Shown: positions 52,246 through 63,122, counted from the first letter of the stretch. The stretch is 64,000 nt of DNA from Pseudoxanthomonas sp. (GCF_002863005.1 NZ_PKDG01000018.1:62001-126000), one strand, 5' to 3'. The notes: a model not told the origin generated them from the letters alone. Numbers and translations: made by a program.

Positions 52246-53156
52246 CCGCCCGCAACGAGACACCGATCATCGACAAGCTCGACATCCACCATCGCCAGCA
52301 GCTCTCCGCCCTCATGGACGGCGAGCTGATCGCCGACGAGGCGCGCTTCCTGCTGCGCCGCCTGCAGCACGACCACGAACTGGTAGGCTGCTGGGAGCGC
52401 TGGCAGCTGTGCGGCGATGTACTGCGCGGGCAAGGCCGCGCACCGGCGCCAGCCGGTTTCGCCGGGCGCGTGGCGCAGGCGATCGCGGCGGAAACCGCGC
52501 CTGCGGCCGCGAGCTCGCCCCAATCCATACCGACGCGTCCGCGCAGCCTGCTCGCGCGCTGGGGCGGCGGCGCCCTGGCGGCGTCCGTCGCGCTGGTTGC
52601 GCTGTTCATGGCGCGCCAGCAGTCCCCGCAAGAGGTTCCCGTCAGCAGCGGCACGTCGATGGCGTCGGCCCAGGCCACATCGCCAGCCGCCATGCCCGAA
52701 GCCCCGTCCGCGCCTGCGCCTGCGCCGGATGCCGAAGCCTATGCGGCGGCGGCCGTCGCGGTGGCGGCCAGCGTGCCGCGCCGGCAGGAAGCGGCGCGTC
52801 GCAGCGCGACCCGCAACCAGCAGGCCGCGCGAAGTGCCCAGAGCGTGGCGCGTGCCGACGCCCCGGTTCGTGCAAGCGCCACATCGCGTAGCGTGTCTTC
52901 CGACCCTGTCGCCGCCCTGGCGTCCGCCTCGCCGCTGCCGTCGACAATCAATCCGTTCTCCCATCGCAGCCAGGAGACCGCGTCCGTCGCCTCGCGTCCC
53001 TGGCCGCGATCCGCCCTGTCCGCCTATCCGTCTGCAACCGGTGGCGTGACGACGGGTTACGCCTCGGATTCGGCCATGCGGACGTTCTACCCCTTCGAGC
53101 CCCGCCTGCCTTCCGCGCCGCCGGTCTCCGCCCCGGTCGACGTGCCGCGCGACTGA
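52242..53156 (+). CDS. rseA: Anti-sigma-E factor, RseA-like, with long A/P/S-rich periplasmic part
   Basis: 304 residues. The N-terminal RseA domain that binds sigma-E is seen in HHRQQLSALMDGELIADEAR, FLLRRLQHDHELVGCWERWQ and CGDVLRGQGRAPAPAGFAGR. One membrane helix follows at about 113-130 (WGGGALAASVALVALFMARQ). The ~170-residue periplasmic part is low-complexity, rich in Ala, Ser, Pro and Arg, and has no recognisable RseB-binding motif. Known systems release the factor by DegS/RseP cleavage. It lies between rpoE and mucD, with 4-bp overlap to rpoE. Confidence 0.88.
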   Translation: MTARNETPIIDKLDIHHRQQLSALMDGELIADEARFLLRRLQHDHELVGCWERWQLCGDVLRGQGRAPAPAGFAGRVAQAIAAETAPAAASSPQSIPTRPRSLLARWGGGALAASVALVALFMARQQSPQEVPVSSGTSMASAQATSPAAMPEAPSAPAPAPDAEAYAAAAVAVAASVPRRQEAARRSATRNQQAARSAQSVARADAPVRASATSRSVSSDPVAALASASPLPSTINPFSHRSQETASVASRPWPRSALSAYPSATGGVTTGYASDSAMRTFYPFEPRLPSAPPVSAPVDVPRD

Positions 53157-53217
53157 CACGCGCGCATGCGGCGATCTGCCGGATGCGCGTTCTCCCGTAC
53201 TTCCCACTTATCGAGGC

Positions 53218-54729
53218 ATGCGTTCGATGACCCCTCACGCCCGTAACGGCCTGCTGGCCATGCTGATACTCACCGCGCCACTCGCTGCCTGCGCGCAACA
53301 AGCGGAGGCGCCTGCGTCCGTGGCGGCGGCCCCGGCGGTCGCGCAGTCGGTGGCGCCGCAACTCGTGACCGGGCTGCCCGATTTCACTCAACTGGTCGAG
53401 CAGGTGGGCCCGGGGGTGGTCAACGTCGAAGCCAGGATCGGCACGCGGCGCAGCGCGGGCACGGACGAGGAGGCCGATATCCCCGAAATCTTCCGCCGCA
53501 TGCTGCCGCCCGGCTTCCAGATGCCGGGTCCGGGCCCTCAGGGGCCGCAGCGTAGGGGCACCTCGATGGGGTCGGGCTTCATCATCTCGGCCGACGGTTA
53601 CGTGCTGACGAACCACCACGTGGTCGATGGCGCGGACGAGGTGAAGGTGACCCTGCCGGATCGCCGCGAGCTGACCGCCAAGGTGGTGGGCAGCGACCAG
53701 CAGTACGACGTTGCCCTGCTGAAAGTGGATGCCAAGGGCCTGCCGACCGTACGCATCGGCAACTCGACCACGCTCAAGCCCGGTCAATGGGTGGTGGCGA
53801 TCGGCTCGCCGCTGGGGCTCGACCATTCCGTCACCGCAGGCATCGTCAGTGCCGTCGGCCGCAGCGCGTCCCCCGAACAGCGCTACGTGCCGTTCATCCA
53901 GACCGACGTGGCGATCAACCAGGGCAATTCCGGCGGTCCGCTGCTCAATACGCGCGGTGAAGTGGTCGGCATCAATTCGCAGATCTTCTCGGTGTCCGGC
54001 GGCTACATGGGCATCAGCTTCGCGATCCCGATCGACCTGGCGATGAGCGCGGTGGAGCAGCTGAAGGCAACTGGCAAGGTCAGCCGCGCTATGCTTGGCG
54101 TCAGCATGCAGAACATCGGTGCCGACGAGGTCAAGGCGTTCGGCCTGCCCGATGCCAACGGTGCACTGGTGGTCACGGTGGAGCCGACCAGCGGCGCCGC
54201 GAAAGCCGGCATCGTGCCGGGTGACGTGATCACCGCATTCAACGGACGCAAGATCGGAACCCGCGAAGAGCTCCCGCCGCTGGTGGGACCGCTGGGTGCG
54301 GGCAGCAAGGCGGTCGTCACCGTTTTCCGGGATGGCAAGGCGCGCGACATCGATGTAATCCTCAGTGCGCTGGAAGAGTCGACGGAAACGGCCGGAACGC
54401 CGCAGACCCTCCCGGACCAGCCGGCGGCGCCCTCGGGCACCAATGCGCTGGGCATCCAGACCCAGCCGCTGGACGCGGCGACCCGCAAACGCATGGGGCT
54501 GGAGGGGCAGGGAGGCGTCATCGTCAGTCGGGTCGATGGTGCGGCTGCGCGCGAGGCGGGCCTGTCTCCCGGCATGGCGATCCTGCAGGTGGGCCGCACG
54601 AAGGTGGAGACGCCCGCTGAGCTGGACCGCGAACTTGCCCGGGCGAGGGCCGGCGATACCGTCATGTTGCTGGTCCAGCACCCGAACTACGGGACGCGGT
54701 TCCTCGCCATCACGCTCGACAAGCGCTGA
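53218..54729 (+). CDS. mucD: Periplasmic serine protease DegP/MucD family, possibly a lipoprotein
   Basis: 503 residues. A trypsin-like domain carries the triad His (VLTNHHVVDGADEVKV), Asp (QQYDVALLKVDAKGL) and Ser (VAINQGNSGGPLLNTRGEVV). Two PDZ domains follow (SRAMLGVSMQNIGADEVKAF; AAREAGLSPGMAILQVGRTK). It degrades misfolded periplasmic proteins and restrains the sigma-E pathway. The signal peptide ends APLAACAQQ, with Cys25 in lipobox context, so lipidation is predicted. The start at 53218 is used, but ATG 53227 would keep the lipobox too. Third gene of the rpoE-rseA-mucD operon. Confidence 0.94.
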   Translation: MRSMTPHARNGLLAMLILTAPLAACAQQAEAPASVAAAPAVAQSVAPQLVTGLPDFTQLVEQVGPGVVNVEARIGTRRSAGTDEEADIPEIFRRMLPPGFQMPGPGPQGPQRRGTSMGSGFIISADGYVLTNHHVVDGADEVKVTLPDRRELTAKVVGSDQQYDVALLKVDAKGLPTVRIGNSTTLKPGQWVVAIGSPLGLDHSVTAGIVSAVGRSASPEQRYVPFIQTDVAINQGNSGGPLLNTRGEVVGINSQIFSVSGGYMGISFAIPIDLAMSAVEQLKATGKVSRAMLGVSMQNIGADEVKAFGLPDANGALVVTVEPTSGAAKAGIVPGDVITAFNGRKIGTREELPPLVGPLGAGSKAVVTVFRDGKARDIDVILSALEESTETAGTPQTLPDQPAAPSGTNALGIQTQPLDAATRKRMGLEGQGGVIVSRVDGAAAREAGLSPGMAILQVGRTKVETPAELDRELARARAGDTVMLLVQHPNYGTRFLAITLDKR

Positions 54730-54740
54730 GGCCCTGCGCA

Positions 54741-54773
54741 GGCGGTCGCCCCGCCCCACGGCGGGGCGTCGCC
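54741..54773 (+). terminator. Strong GC hairpin after mucD
   Basis: GGCG-GT-CGCCCCGCC, loop CCAC and GGCGGGGCG-TC-GCC form an almost continuous stem of about 13 pairs, 12 bases after mucD. The following sequence (ATTTCGG) is only weakly T-rich, so termination may be partial. Confidence 0.6.
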
Positions 54774-54869
54774 ATTTCGGTCTGTCTGCCCCTTGGATCG
54801 GGAAGCCGGGCCGCCGTCCGTGCGATAATCGCCCGTTATTCCTGACGACGGCACAGGCCGCCGCCCCCC

Positions 54870-56678
<1,809 letters not shown>

Positions 56679-56684
56679 CGTCTT

Positions 56685-56807
56685 CCTTCTCCCGCGGGAG
56701 AAGGTGGCGCGTAGCGCCGGATGAGGGTACGGCGAAGTCCGCGAAGCTGTGAGCGCGAGGACTTCGACTTAGCCTCACCCCAACCCCTCTCCCGGCGGGA
56801 GAGGGGC
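56685..56807 (+). repeat. Intergenic stem-loop repeat, copy 2 (lepA-lepB)
   Basis: About 123 bases. The left arm is a perfect 20-base palindrome, CCTTCTCCCGCGGGAGAAGG (56685-56704), followed by TGGCGCGTAGCGCC and TGAGGGTACGGCG. A central pair (AAGTCC/GGACTT) and the right arm CCCCTCTCCCGGCGGGAGAGGGG (shown in parts: CCCCTCTCCC and GGGAGAGGGG) complete it. Bases 56696-56734 match 35352-35390 exactly over 39 bases. Like copy 1 it lies between two co-directional housekeeping genes and ends close to the next gene's ribosome binding site. Confidence 0.85.
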
Positions 56808-56824
56808 CATTCAACGGAGTGTGT

Positions 56825-57625
56825 ATGGTCTGGTTCGAAACGATCCTCGTGGTATTGACGCTGCTGACTGGCGTGGTGTGGCTGGCCGACAAGCTGTTCC
56901 TGGCCAAGCGGCGCCAGGCAAGGGGAGGGCTGCTGGACGAGGAGCCCGTGCTGGTCGACTACTCGCGCGCGTTCTTCCCCGTGCTGGCCGTGGTGCTGGT
57001 GCTGCGCAGCTTCATCGCCGAGCCGTACAAGATTCCGTCCAGCTCGATGATGCCGAACCTGCTGATCGGCGATTTCATCCTGGTCAACAAGTTTTCCTAC
57101 GGCCTGCGCCTGCCGATCACCAACCAGAAGGTCGTGGCCCTCGGCGAGCCGGCGCGCGGCGACGTGGTGGTCTTCAAGCCGCCGCACGACCCCAAGAACA
57201 ACTGGATCAAGCGCGTCATCGGCCTGCCGGGCGACAGGATCGGGTTCCATGGCGATACCGTCTCGGTCAACGGCCAGCCCCTCGCGTACCAGAAGCTGGG
57301 CGACTACGTGGGCAAGGGCAGCGGTGCAGGAGAAACGGGGGCTTCGCTGCTGAAGGAGGAGCTGCCGGGGCGTCCGCACACCGTGCTGGAATGGCTGGGC
57401 AGCGCCCGTCCCGAAGGCCAGGGCGAGTGGGTGGTCCCGCCGGGGCACTACTTTGTCATGGGCGACAATCGTGATAATAGCGAGGACAGCCGGTTCTGGA
57501 CCCAGACCCATTTCCTGCCGGAAGAGAACCTGCGGGGCAAGGCGTTCCTGGTCTGGCTGAACTGCGAGGGCTGGGTCTGCAAGAATGGCTTCGATGCCTC
57601 GCGCATCGGCAATGGCATCGAATAA
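56825..57625 (+). CDS. lepB: Signal peptidase I
   Basis: Removes signal peptides from exported proteins. It has 266 residues. Two N-terminal membrane helices (FETILVVLTLLTGVVWLADK; FFPVLAVVLVLRSFIAEPY) precede the periplasmic catalytic domain. The nucleophile Ser is in KIPSSSMMPNLLIGDFILVN and the general-base Lys in NNWIKRVIGLPGDRIGF. The box VVPPGHYFVMGDNRDNSEDS is complete. The ATG at 56825 has GGAG five bases upstream. It lies directly after repeat copy 2. Confidence 0.97.
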   Translation: MVWFETILVVLTLLTGVVWLADKLFLAKRRQARGGLLDEEPVLVDYSRAFFPVLAVVLVLRSFIAEPYKIPSSSMMPNLLIGDFILVNKFSYGLRLPITNQKVVALGEPARGDVVVFKPPHDPKNNWIKRVIGLPGDRIGFHGDTVSVNGQPLAYQKLGDYVGKGSGAGETGASLLKEELPGRPHTVLEWLGSARPEGQGEWVVPPGHYFVMGDNRDNSEDSRFWTQTHFLPEENLRGKAFLVWLNCEGWVCKNGFDASRIGNGIE

Positions 57626-57662
57626 GCAACCAACGCTAACGGGGATCGACGGGGGAATGACG

Positions 57663-58040
57663 ATGAAGCGCAATCAGAATGGCATGACGTTGTTGAGCTT
57701 TGTGATGGTGTTGGCCGTGGTGGGCTTCGCCGCTTACATCACCATGCGCCTGTTCCCGATGTACCAGGAGTTCTACGCGGTCAAATCGTCCCTGAAAGGG
57801 TTGGCCAACGAGCAGGGTGTCGCCGACATGGACCCTGCGCGCATCCAGGAACTTTTCTTCAGGCGCTTGAACATCAATTACTCCGACAACGTCAAACCGT
57901 CGCAGGTGAAGATCGAGCGTATGGAAGGCGGCTGGAACGTGAAAGTGAGCTACGAGGTACGCCGGCCGCTGGTGGGCAACCTCGACGTGGTTGGCAACTT
58001 CAACGCCGAGCAGGCCATGACGCGGCGCGGCGCGGACTAA
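57663..58040 (+). CDS. DUF4845 family membrane protein
   Basis: 125 residues with one N-terminal hydrophobic helix ([20 protein letters not shown]) and a soluble periplasmic part ([40 protein letters not shown]). DUF4845 genes lie between lepB and rnc in many Gammaproteobacteria, with no known function. The N-terminus [12 protein letters not shown] resembles a type IV prepilin cleavage site but lacks the Glu at position 5. The start at 57663 is chosen over 57657 because GGGGGA is then six bases upstream. Confidence 0.87.
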   Translation: MKRNQNGMTLLSFVMVLAVVGFAAYITMRLFPMYQEFYAVKSSLKGLANEQGVADMDPARIQELFFRRLNINYSDNVKPSQVKIERMEGGWNVKVSYEVRRPLVGNLDVVGNFNAEQAMTRRGAD

Positions 58041-58044
58041 GGGC

Positions 58045-58707
58045 TTGGCGGTTGATCGCATCGGTCATGCCTTCACCGATCAGGGCCTGCTTGCGCAGGC
58101 CCTGACGCATCGAAGTGCGGGGGCGCCGCACAACGAACGCCTGGAATTCCTGGGCGACAGCATCGTCAATTTCCTCGTCGCCGAAACGCTTTTCCAGCGT
58201 TGGCCCAAGGCGGACGAGGGCGCGCTGACGCGCGCACGCGCCGAACTGGTGCGCGAAGCCGCGCTGGCGGCCATCGCGCGCGAACTCCAGCTGGGCGAGC
58301 GCCTGACGATGGGGCCCGGCGAAATGAAGTCGGGTGGCCATCGCCGGGATTCGATCCTGGCCGATGCGCTGGAAGCCGTCGTCGCGGCCATTTACCTGGA
58401 CAGCAGTTTCGAAACCTGCCGCACCGTGGTGCTGCCGTGGTTCGAGGCGTCGCTGGCCGCACTCCCTGTCGGTCGCCCGGAAAAGGATGCCAAGACCCGC
58501 CTGCAGGAATGGCTGCAGGGCCGCCAGCGTCCGCTGCCGGTGTACGAACTGGTGTCCGAAAGCGGCGACGATCACGCCAAACTCTTCCTCGCGCGCTGTA
58601 CCACGCTCGACCCGCCGCTTGCCGCGGACGGCGAGGGTACCTCGCGCCGCAATGCAGAACAGGTCGCCGCGGCGGCGCTGCTCGATAAGCTCGACATTTC
58701 GAAATGA
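58045..58707 (+). CDS. rnc: Ribonuclease III
   Basis: Double-strand RNA endonuclease for rRNA processing and regulation, 220 residues. The RNase III signature is [20 protein letters not shown]. The second metal-binding helix is [20 protein letters not shown]. The C-terminal dsRNA-binding domain has [20 protein letters not shown] and [20 protein letters not shown]. The start is TTG at 58045, five bases after the DUF4845 stop. It precedes era, and rnc in E. coli cleaves its own operon leader. Confidence 0.96.
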   Translation: MAVDRIGHAFTDQGLLAQALTHRSAGAPHNERLEFLGDSIVNFLVAETLFQRWPKADEGALTRARAELVREAALAAIARELQLGERLTMGPGEMKSGGHRRDSILADALEAVVAAIYLDSSFETCRTVVLPWFEASLAALPVGRPEKDAKTRLQEWLQGRQRPLPVYELVSESGDDHAKLFLARCTTLDPPLAADGEGTSRRNAEQVAAAALLDKLDISK

Positions 58708-58716
58708 GTACGTCAG

Positions 58717-59655
58717 GTGAGTAAATCCTCCTCTTACCGCAGCGGCAGCGTCGCCGTCATCGGTCGCCCCAACGTGGGCAAGTCCACCCTGACGAATGCG
58801 CTGGTGGGCGCCAAGGTCAGCATCACGTCCAACCGGCCACAGACAACGCGGCACCGCCTGCTGGGCATCGCGACCTTCGCTGCGGGCAAGGACCGTCCCG
58901 CTGGCCAGATCGTGCTGGTGGATACGCCCGGCCTGCACAGGCAGCAGGGCAAGTTCTCGGCGTCGGCGATGAGCCGGGTGATGAACCGCGCCGCGCGAGG
59001 TGCGCTGGAAGAGGTCGATGCCGCCCTGATGGTGGTCGAGGCCGGCCGGTGGGACGAGGAAGATACGCTGGCCTACAACGTCCTGCGCGACGCCGGCATT
59101 CCCGTGGTGCTGGTGGTCAACAAGGTGGACCGGATCAAGGAGAAGGCGGCGCTGCTGCCCTTCCTCGCTGAGGTCGGGCAGGGCCGCGAATTCGCGGCGC
59201 TGCATCCGGTGTCGGCGTTGAAGCGGAATGGCCTGGACGCCTTGGTGAAGGATGTGCTGGCACTGCTGCCGGAGCAGCCGCCGATGTTCGGCGAGGACGA
59301 GATCACCGACCGCAGCGAACGCTTCCTCGCCGCCGAACTCGTACGCGAGCAGCTGATGCGCCAGCTCGGCGCCGAACTGCCGTATGCCACCACCGTCGAG
59401 ATCGAGAATTTCACAACCGAGGCGTCGCCGAAGGGCGACCTGGCGCGCATCGGCGCGGTGATCTGGGTGGAACGCGAAAGCCAGAAGGCCATCGTGATCG
59501 GCAAGGGTGGGGCGCGCCTTAAGGACATCGGCAGCAAGGCGCGCCAGCAGATGGAGCACCTGTTCGGCCGCAAGGTCTTCCTGGAAACCTGGGTGCGCGT
59601 GCGCGAAGGCTGGTCCGACGACGAGACCGCGCTGAAGGCCTTCGGGTACGAGTGA
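58717..59655 (+). CDS. era: GTPase Era
   Basis: Ribosome assembly GTPase that binds the 3' end of 16S rRNA, 312 residues. G1 is [21 protein letters not shown]2 around [15 protein letters not shown]3 [14 protein letters not shown] and G4 [13 protein letters not shown]. The C-terminal KH domain has [20 protein letters not shown] and [20 protein letters not shown]. The start is GTG at 58717, nine bases after rnc. Confidence 0.97.
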   Translation: MSKSSSYRSGSVAVIGRPNVGKSTLTNALVGAKVSITSNRPQTTRHRLLGIATFAAGKDRPAGQIVLVDTPGLHRQQGKFSASAMSRVMNRAARGALEEVDAALMVVEAGRWDEEDTLAYNVLRDAGIPVVLVVNKVDRIKEKAALLPFLAEVGQGREFAALHPVSALKRNGLDALVKDVLALLPEQPPMFGEDEITDRSERFLAAELVREQLMRQLGAELPYATTVEIENFTTEASPKGDLARIGAVIWVERESQKAIVIGKGGARLKDIGSKARQQMEHLFGRKVFLETWVRVREGWSDDETALKAFGYE

Positions 59656-59677
59656 ACCTCCGGCGACACCCGGCTCC

Positions 59678-60418
59678 ATGCGCCTGAGCGACACCGCCTT
59701 CGTCCTGCACGCGCGTCCCTGGCGCGAAACCAGCCTGCTGGTCGAGGTCTTCGGTCGCGACCACGGGCGCCTGGGCCTGATCGCTCGTGGAGTACAGGGC
59801 CCGAAGAAGCACGTGGTGCGCGCGGCACTGCAGCCCCTGCAATTGATCCGTCTGGAGGGCGATCAGCGTGGCGAACTGGCCAGGCTGGTCAGTGCGGAAG
59901 CGCTCGATGCCGCCCCGCAGCCTGCCGGCGACGCGATGCTGGCCGCGTTCTACCTCAATGAAGTGGTGCTGCGCCTCGCGCCTCGCCATGATCCCTTGCC
60001 CGACCTGTTCGACGCCTACGCCCGCACGCGCGAGCAGTTGCGCCAGCGCGACGGGCTGGCGTGGTCGCTGCGGCGCTTCGAGCGCGACCTGATCGAAGCG
60101 CTGGGCTTCGGCTTCGCCCTGGATTGCGATGGCGATGGCGAACCGGTCGACCCCGCCGCACGCTACCGGCTTGATCCGGAGCATGGCCCGCGCCGCCTGC
60201 ACAGCGATCGCGGGCACCACGAGCGAAGCCAGACGGCCACCGGTCGGGCGTTGCTGGCGCTGGCCGATGATGTCGCGCCGCCCCCCGACGACCTGGCCAG
60301 CCTGCGGCTGCCGATGCGATCGGTACTGGCGCACCACCTGGGGCCGCGCGGGCTGAAGTCGTGGGAGATGATCGGCGATCTGGGGCGGCTGAAGCGCGCC
60401 GAGCGCACGAGCGACTGA
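59678..60418 (+). CDS. recO: DNA repair protein RecO
   Basis: 246 residues. It anneals SSB-coated strands and with RecR loads RecA. The N-terminal OB fold has [20 protein letters not shown] and [20 protein letters not shown]. The helical C-terminal domain has [40 protein letters not shown] and [20 protein letters not shown]. It ends five bases from the convergent receiver-HPt gene. The pdxJ-acpS genes that follow recO in E. coli are absent here. Confidence 0.95.
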   Translation: MRLSDTAFVLHARPWRETSLLVEVFGRDHGRLGLIARGVQGPKKHVVRAALQPLQLIRLEGDQRGELARLVSAEALDAAPQPAGDAMLAAFYLNEVVLRLAPRHDPLPDLFDAYARTREQLRQRDGLAWSLRRFERDLIEALGFGFALDCDGDGEPVDPAARYRLDPEHGPRRLHSDRGHHERSQTATGRALLALADDVAPPPDDLASLRLPMRSVLAHHLGPRGLKSWEMIGDLGRLKRAERTSD

Positions 60419-60423
60419 CGCCG

Positions 60424-61116
60424 TCAGGACCCGGTCGCCAACAGGCGATCGGTGGCGGCGACGAACGCGTCGCGCAGGCCTTCGTCGCCGGGGGCCGCAT
60501 GCCAGCGCGATGCGACGCCCGACAGCGCCGTGGCGCCGGCGAAGCCGCAACTGGCCTGCAGCCTGTGCAAGTGCGCGCACAACGCGGCGCGGTCGCCACG
60601 TCCGAAGGCATCCAGGCAGGACGACCGGGTGGCGGGCAGTTCGGACAGGAACAGCTGCCTCAGCAGGGCCACATGGGCATGGTTGCCACCGAGCGCGCCG
60701 AGCGCCGCGGTATCGTCCCAGTCCGGCGATGCAGCGCCACCTCGCGGATCCAGCGCAGCGCGAACGGCGTCCCGCAGCACCTGCGCGGCCAACGGCTTCG
60801 TCAGGACGTCGGCGAAGCCTGCCTGAAGCAACCGGTCGCGCATGGCGGGCGTCGTATCGGCCGTATGCGACAGCGCGACCGCGGACGCGTCGCGCATGCG
60901 CAGGTGCTGCAGCAATACCGTGCCGGTACCGTCCGGCAGGTTGGCATCGATGAGCCAGACATGGAACGCGCCTTCGAAGGCCAGCGCCTCCGCGCAGCTG
61001 CCGGCGACACGCACGCGGGCGGGCAGCGCCTCGAGTGCAGCCGACAGGAAGAGGGCGCTGACGGGGTCGTCTTCCACCAGCAGTATCGACGGCATCGTGC
61101 CGGGAAGGGCGGGCAT
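60424..61116 (-). CDS. Response regulator receiver domain fused to an HPt domain
   Basis: 230 residues. The receiver domain (about 8-125) has the acidic pair in ILLVEDDPVSALFLSAALEA, the phospho-acceptor Asp in HVWLIDANLPDGTGTVLLQ, Thr in VALSHTADTTPA and Lys in FADVLTKPLAAQVLRDAV. The C-terminal ~95 residues look like an HPt four-helix domain with the His in LCAHLHRLQASCGFAGATAL. There is no DNA-binding or output domain, so it may be a phosphorelay intermediate for an unlinked hybrid kinase. The ATG at 61116 is chosen since AGGAAG is seven bases upstream. Confidence 0.82.
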   Translation of the reverse strand: MPALPGTMPSILLVEDDPVSALFLSAALEALPARVRVAGSCAEALAFEGAFHVWLIDANLPDGTGTVLLQHLRMRDASAVALSHTADTTPAMRDRLLQAGFADVLTKPLAAQVLRDAVRAALDPRGGAASPDWDDTAALGALGGNHAHVALLRQLFLSELPATRSSCLDAFGRGDRAALCAHLHRLQASCGFAGATALSGVASRWHAAPGDEGLRDAFVAATDRLLATGS

Positions 61117-61217
61117 GGTCGGGCTTCCTGCGGGACTGGCCCATCTTAGCGTCGGCGGACGCTGCCGGTGGCCATGCGACAATGCGGCCCCGCCAAACGC
61201 ACGCAGCCTGACGCCAC

Positions 61218-62561
61218 GTGGCACGACCCCGCTCCCCTCGCATCGACAAGACCCCTTTCGAAGCCCTCATCACCGACCTTACCCACGACGGCCGCGGTGT
61301 CGCGCGTCGCGAGGGGAAGGCCGTCTTCGTGTCGGGCGCCCTGCCCGGCGAGCGCGTGATGGCCGAGCAGACCGCCAAGAACCGCCATTTCGACGAGGCG
61401 AAGGCGCTCCAGGTGCTCGACGCCTCGCCCGACCGCGTGACGCCGCGCTGCCCGCACTTCGGCACGTGCGGCGGCTGCGTATTGCAGCACCTGGATGAAG
61501 CGCGCCAGATCGAAGCCAAGCAGCGCGTGCTGCTGGAGAACCTGGAACGCATCGGGCACGTGGCACCCAAGACCGTGCTGCCGCCCCTGACTGGCGCCAG
61601 CTGGGGTTACCGGCGCAAGGGGCGTTTCTCGGTACGCCGGGTCAACAAGAAGGACAAGACACTGGTCGGTTTTCGCGAACAGGATCCGCGCTTTGTCGCC
61701 GACCTGCGCGAGTGCCACACCGTCATTCCCGAGATCGGGGGCAAGGTCGCCGATCTCGCCACGCTGGTCGAAAGCCTGGACGCGCGCGAACACATCCCGC
61801 AGATCGAGTTCATCGCCGGCGATGCCAGCGAAGACGCCAGTGGCGTCGCCCTCGTGTTCCGCCACCTGCAGCCCTTGAGCGACGGCGACCGCGAGAAACT
61901 CGTCGCCTTCGCACGCGCGCACCGCTTCGCCATTTTCCTGCAGCCCGGCGGGCTGGAGAGCGTGCATGCGCTGTGGCCCGAGGCGCCGCAGCTGGCGTTC
62001 GTGCTGGCGCCGTGGGACGTGTCGCTGGCATTCCGTCCGCTGGACTTCATCCAGGTCAACGCGGCGCTCAACGAGAAGATGATCGCGCGCACGTTCGACC
62101 TGCTCGATCCGCAGCCGCAGGACCGCGTGCTGGACCTGTTCTGCGGCCTCGGCAACTTCACGCTGCCGATGGCGCGCCGGGTGGGCGAAGCGGTCGGCGT
62201 CGAAGGCGATGCCGGGCTGGTGGCGCGTGCGCGCGAGAATGCACAGCGCAATGGCCTGGCGAATGCGCAGTTCCATGCCGCCGACCTGACCCAGGACCAG
62301 CGCGGCACGGCCTGGATGCGGCAGGGCTTCGACAAGCTGCTGCTGGACCCTCCGCGTTCCGGCGCCATCGAGGTGCTGCAGCAGCTGCCGCTGAAGCAGT
62401 TCGACCGTATCGTGTACGTCAGCTGCCATCCGGGCTCGCTGGCGCGCGATGCCGGCTACCTGGTCAACGAGCAGGGTTATGCGCTGGTGTCGGCGGGTGC
62501 CATGGACATGTTCCCCCACACGGCGCACGTCGAGTCGATCGCCTTGTTCGAGCGGCGCTGA
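61218..62561 (+). CDS. rlmD: 23S rRNA (uracil(1939)-C(5))-methyltransferase
   Basis: 447 residues. A TRAM-like N-terminus (IDKTPFEALITDLTHDGRGV; VFVSGALPGERVMAEQTAK) leads to the 4Fe-4S cysteines in RCPHFGTCGGCVLQHLDEAR and a fourth Cys in VADLRECHTVIPE. The SAM site is RVLDLFCGLGNFTLPMARRV. FDKLLLDPPRSGAIEVLQQL and the catalytic Cys in IVYVSCHPGSLARDAGYLV complete the RlmD/RumA pattern. The start is ATG-free upstream, and GTG 61218 gives the usual N-terminus. It shares one base with the next gene. Confidence 0.95.
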   Translation: MARPRSPRIDKTPFEALITDLTHDGRGVARREGKAVFVSGALPGERVMAEQTAKNRHFDEAKALQVLDASPDRVTPRCPHFGTCGGCVLQHLDEARQIEAKQRVLLENLERIGHVAPKTVLPPLTGASWGYRRKGRFSVRRVNKKDKTLVGFREQDPRFVADLRECHTVIPEIGGKVADLATLVESLDAREHIPQIEFIAGDASEDASGVALVFRHLQPLSDGDREKLVAFARAHRFAIFLQPGGLESVHALWPEAPQLAFVLAPWDVSLAFRPLDFIQVNAALNEKMIARTFDLLDPQPQDRVLDLFCGLGNFTLPMARRVGEAVGVEGDAGLVARARENAQRNGLANAQFHAADLTQDQRGTAWMRQGFDKLLLDPPRSGAIEVLQQLPLKQFDRIVYVSCHPGSLARDAGYLVNEQGYALVSAGAMDMFPHTAHVESIALFERR

Positions 62562-63055
62562 TGGGCACCGAGATCGAGCGCAAGTTCCTGGTCGCGAGCG
62601 ATGCCTGGCGCGAGGCCGCGCATGACGTCGTGCCGATGGCGCAGGGCTATCTCAACGACAGCGGCGCGATCGAACGCGGCGAACAGAAGGCGTCGGTGCG
62701 GGTGCGCATCCAGGGCAGCGGAGCCTACCTCAACCTCAAGTCGCGCGAACTCGGTCCAACCCGGCAGGAGTTCGATTACGCCATTCCGGTGGAAGATGCC
62801 CGTGCGCTGCTCGCATTGTGCGTGGGCGGACGGATCGAGAAGCATCGACACCTGGTGCGGCATGCCGGACATCTCTGGGAAGTGGATGAATTCCTCGGCG
62901 ACAACGCCGGCCTGGTGGTGGCGGAGATCGAGCTGGGCCACTCCGACGAGGCCTTCGAGCGGCCCGGCTGGCTGGGCGCCGAGGTCACCGACGATCCGCG
63001 CTATTACAACCTCGCGCTGGCCAGCCACCCGTATGGGCGCTGGCCGCGCGAGTGA
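62561..63055 (+). CDS. CYTH-domain protein (inorganic triphosphatase / class IV adenylate cyclase fold)
   Basis: 164 residues. It starts with the family motif MGTEIERKFLV (E-x-E-x-K, metal and triphosphate binding), then ASVRVRIQGSGAYLNLKSRE and RQEFDYAIPVEDARALL, the tunnel-lining basic and acidic residues HLWEVDEFLGDNAGLVVAEI and DDPRYYNLALASHPYGRW. Single-domain CYTH proteins of this size usually hydrolyse inorganic triphosphate. Cyclase activity is less likely. Its ATG overlaps the rlmD stop by one base. Confidence 0.92.
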   Translation: MGTEIERKFLVASDAWREAAHDVVPMAQGYLNDSGAIERGEQKASVRVRIQGSGAYLNLKSRELGPTRQEFDYAIPVEDARALLALCVGGRIEKHRHLVRHAGHLWEVDEFLGDNAGLVVAEIELGHSDEAFERPGWLGAEVTDDPRYYNLALASHPYGRWPRE

Positions 63056-63122
63056 GTCCGCCGTTGCCGCATCCATCGGCGGCGCGCCCACGTACGAGCG
63101 GTGACACGCCACCGTCCCGACC

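Noticed and set aside
54030-54729. Possible third PDZ domain in the MucD protein
   Set aside because: The remaining C-terminal sequence is accounted for by two PDZ domains and a short proline-rich linker.
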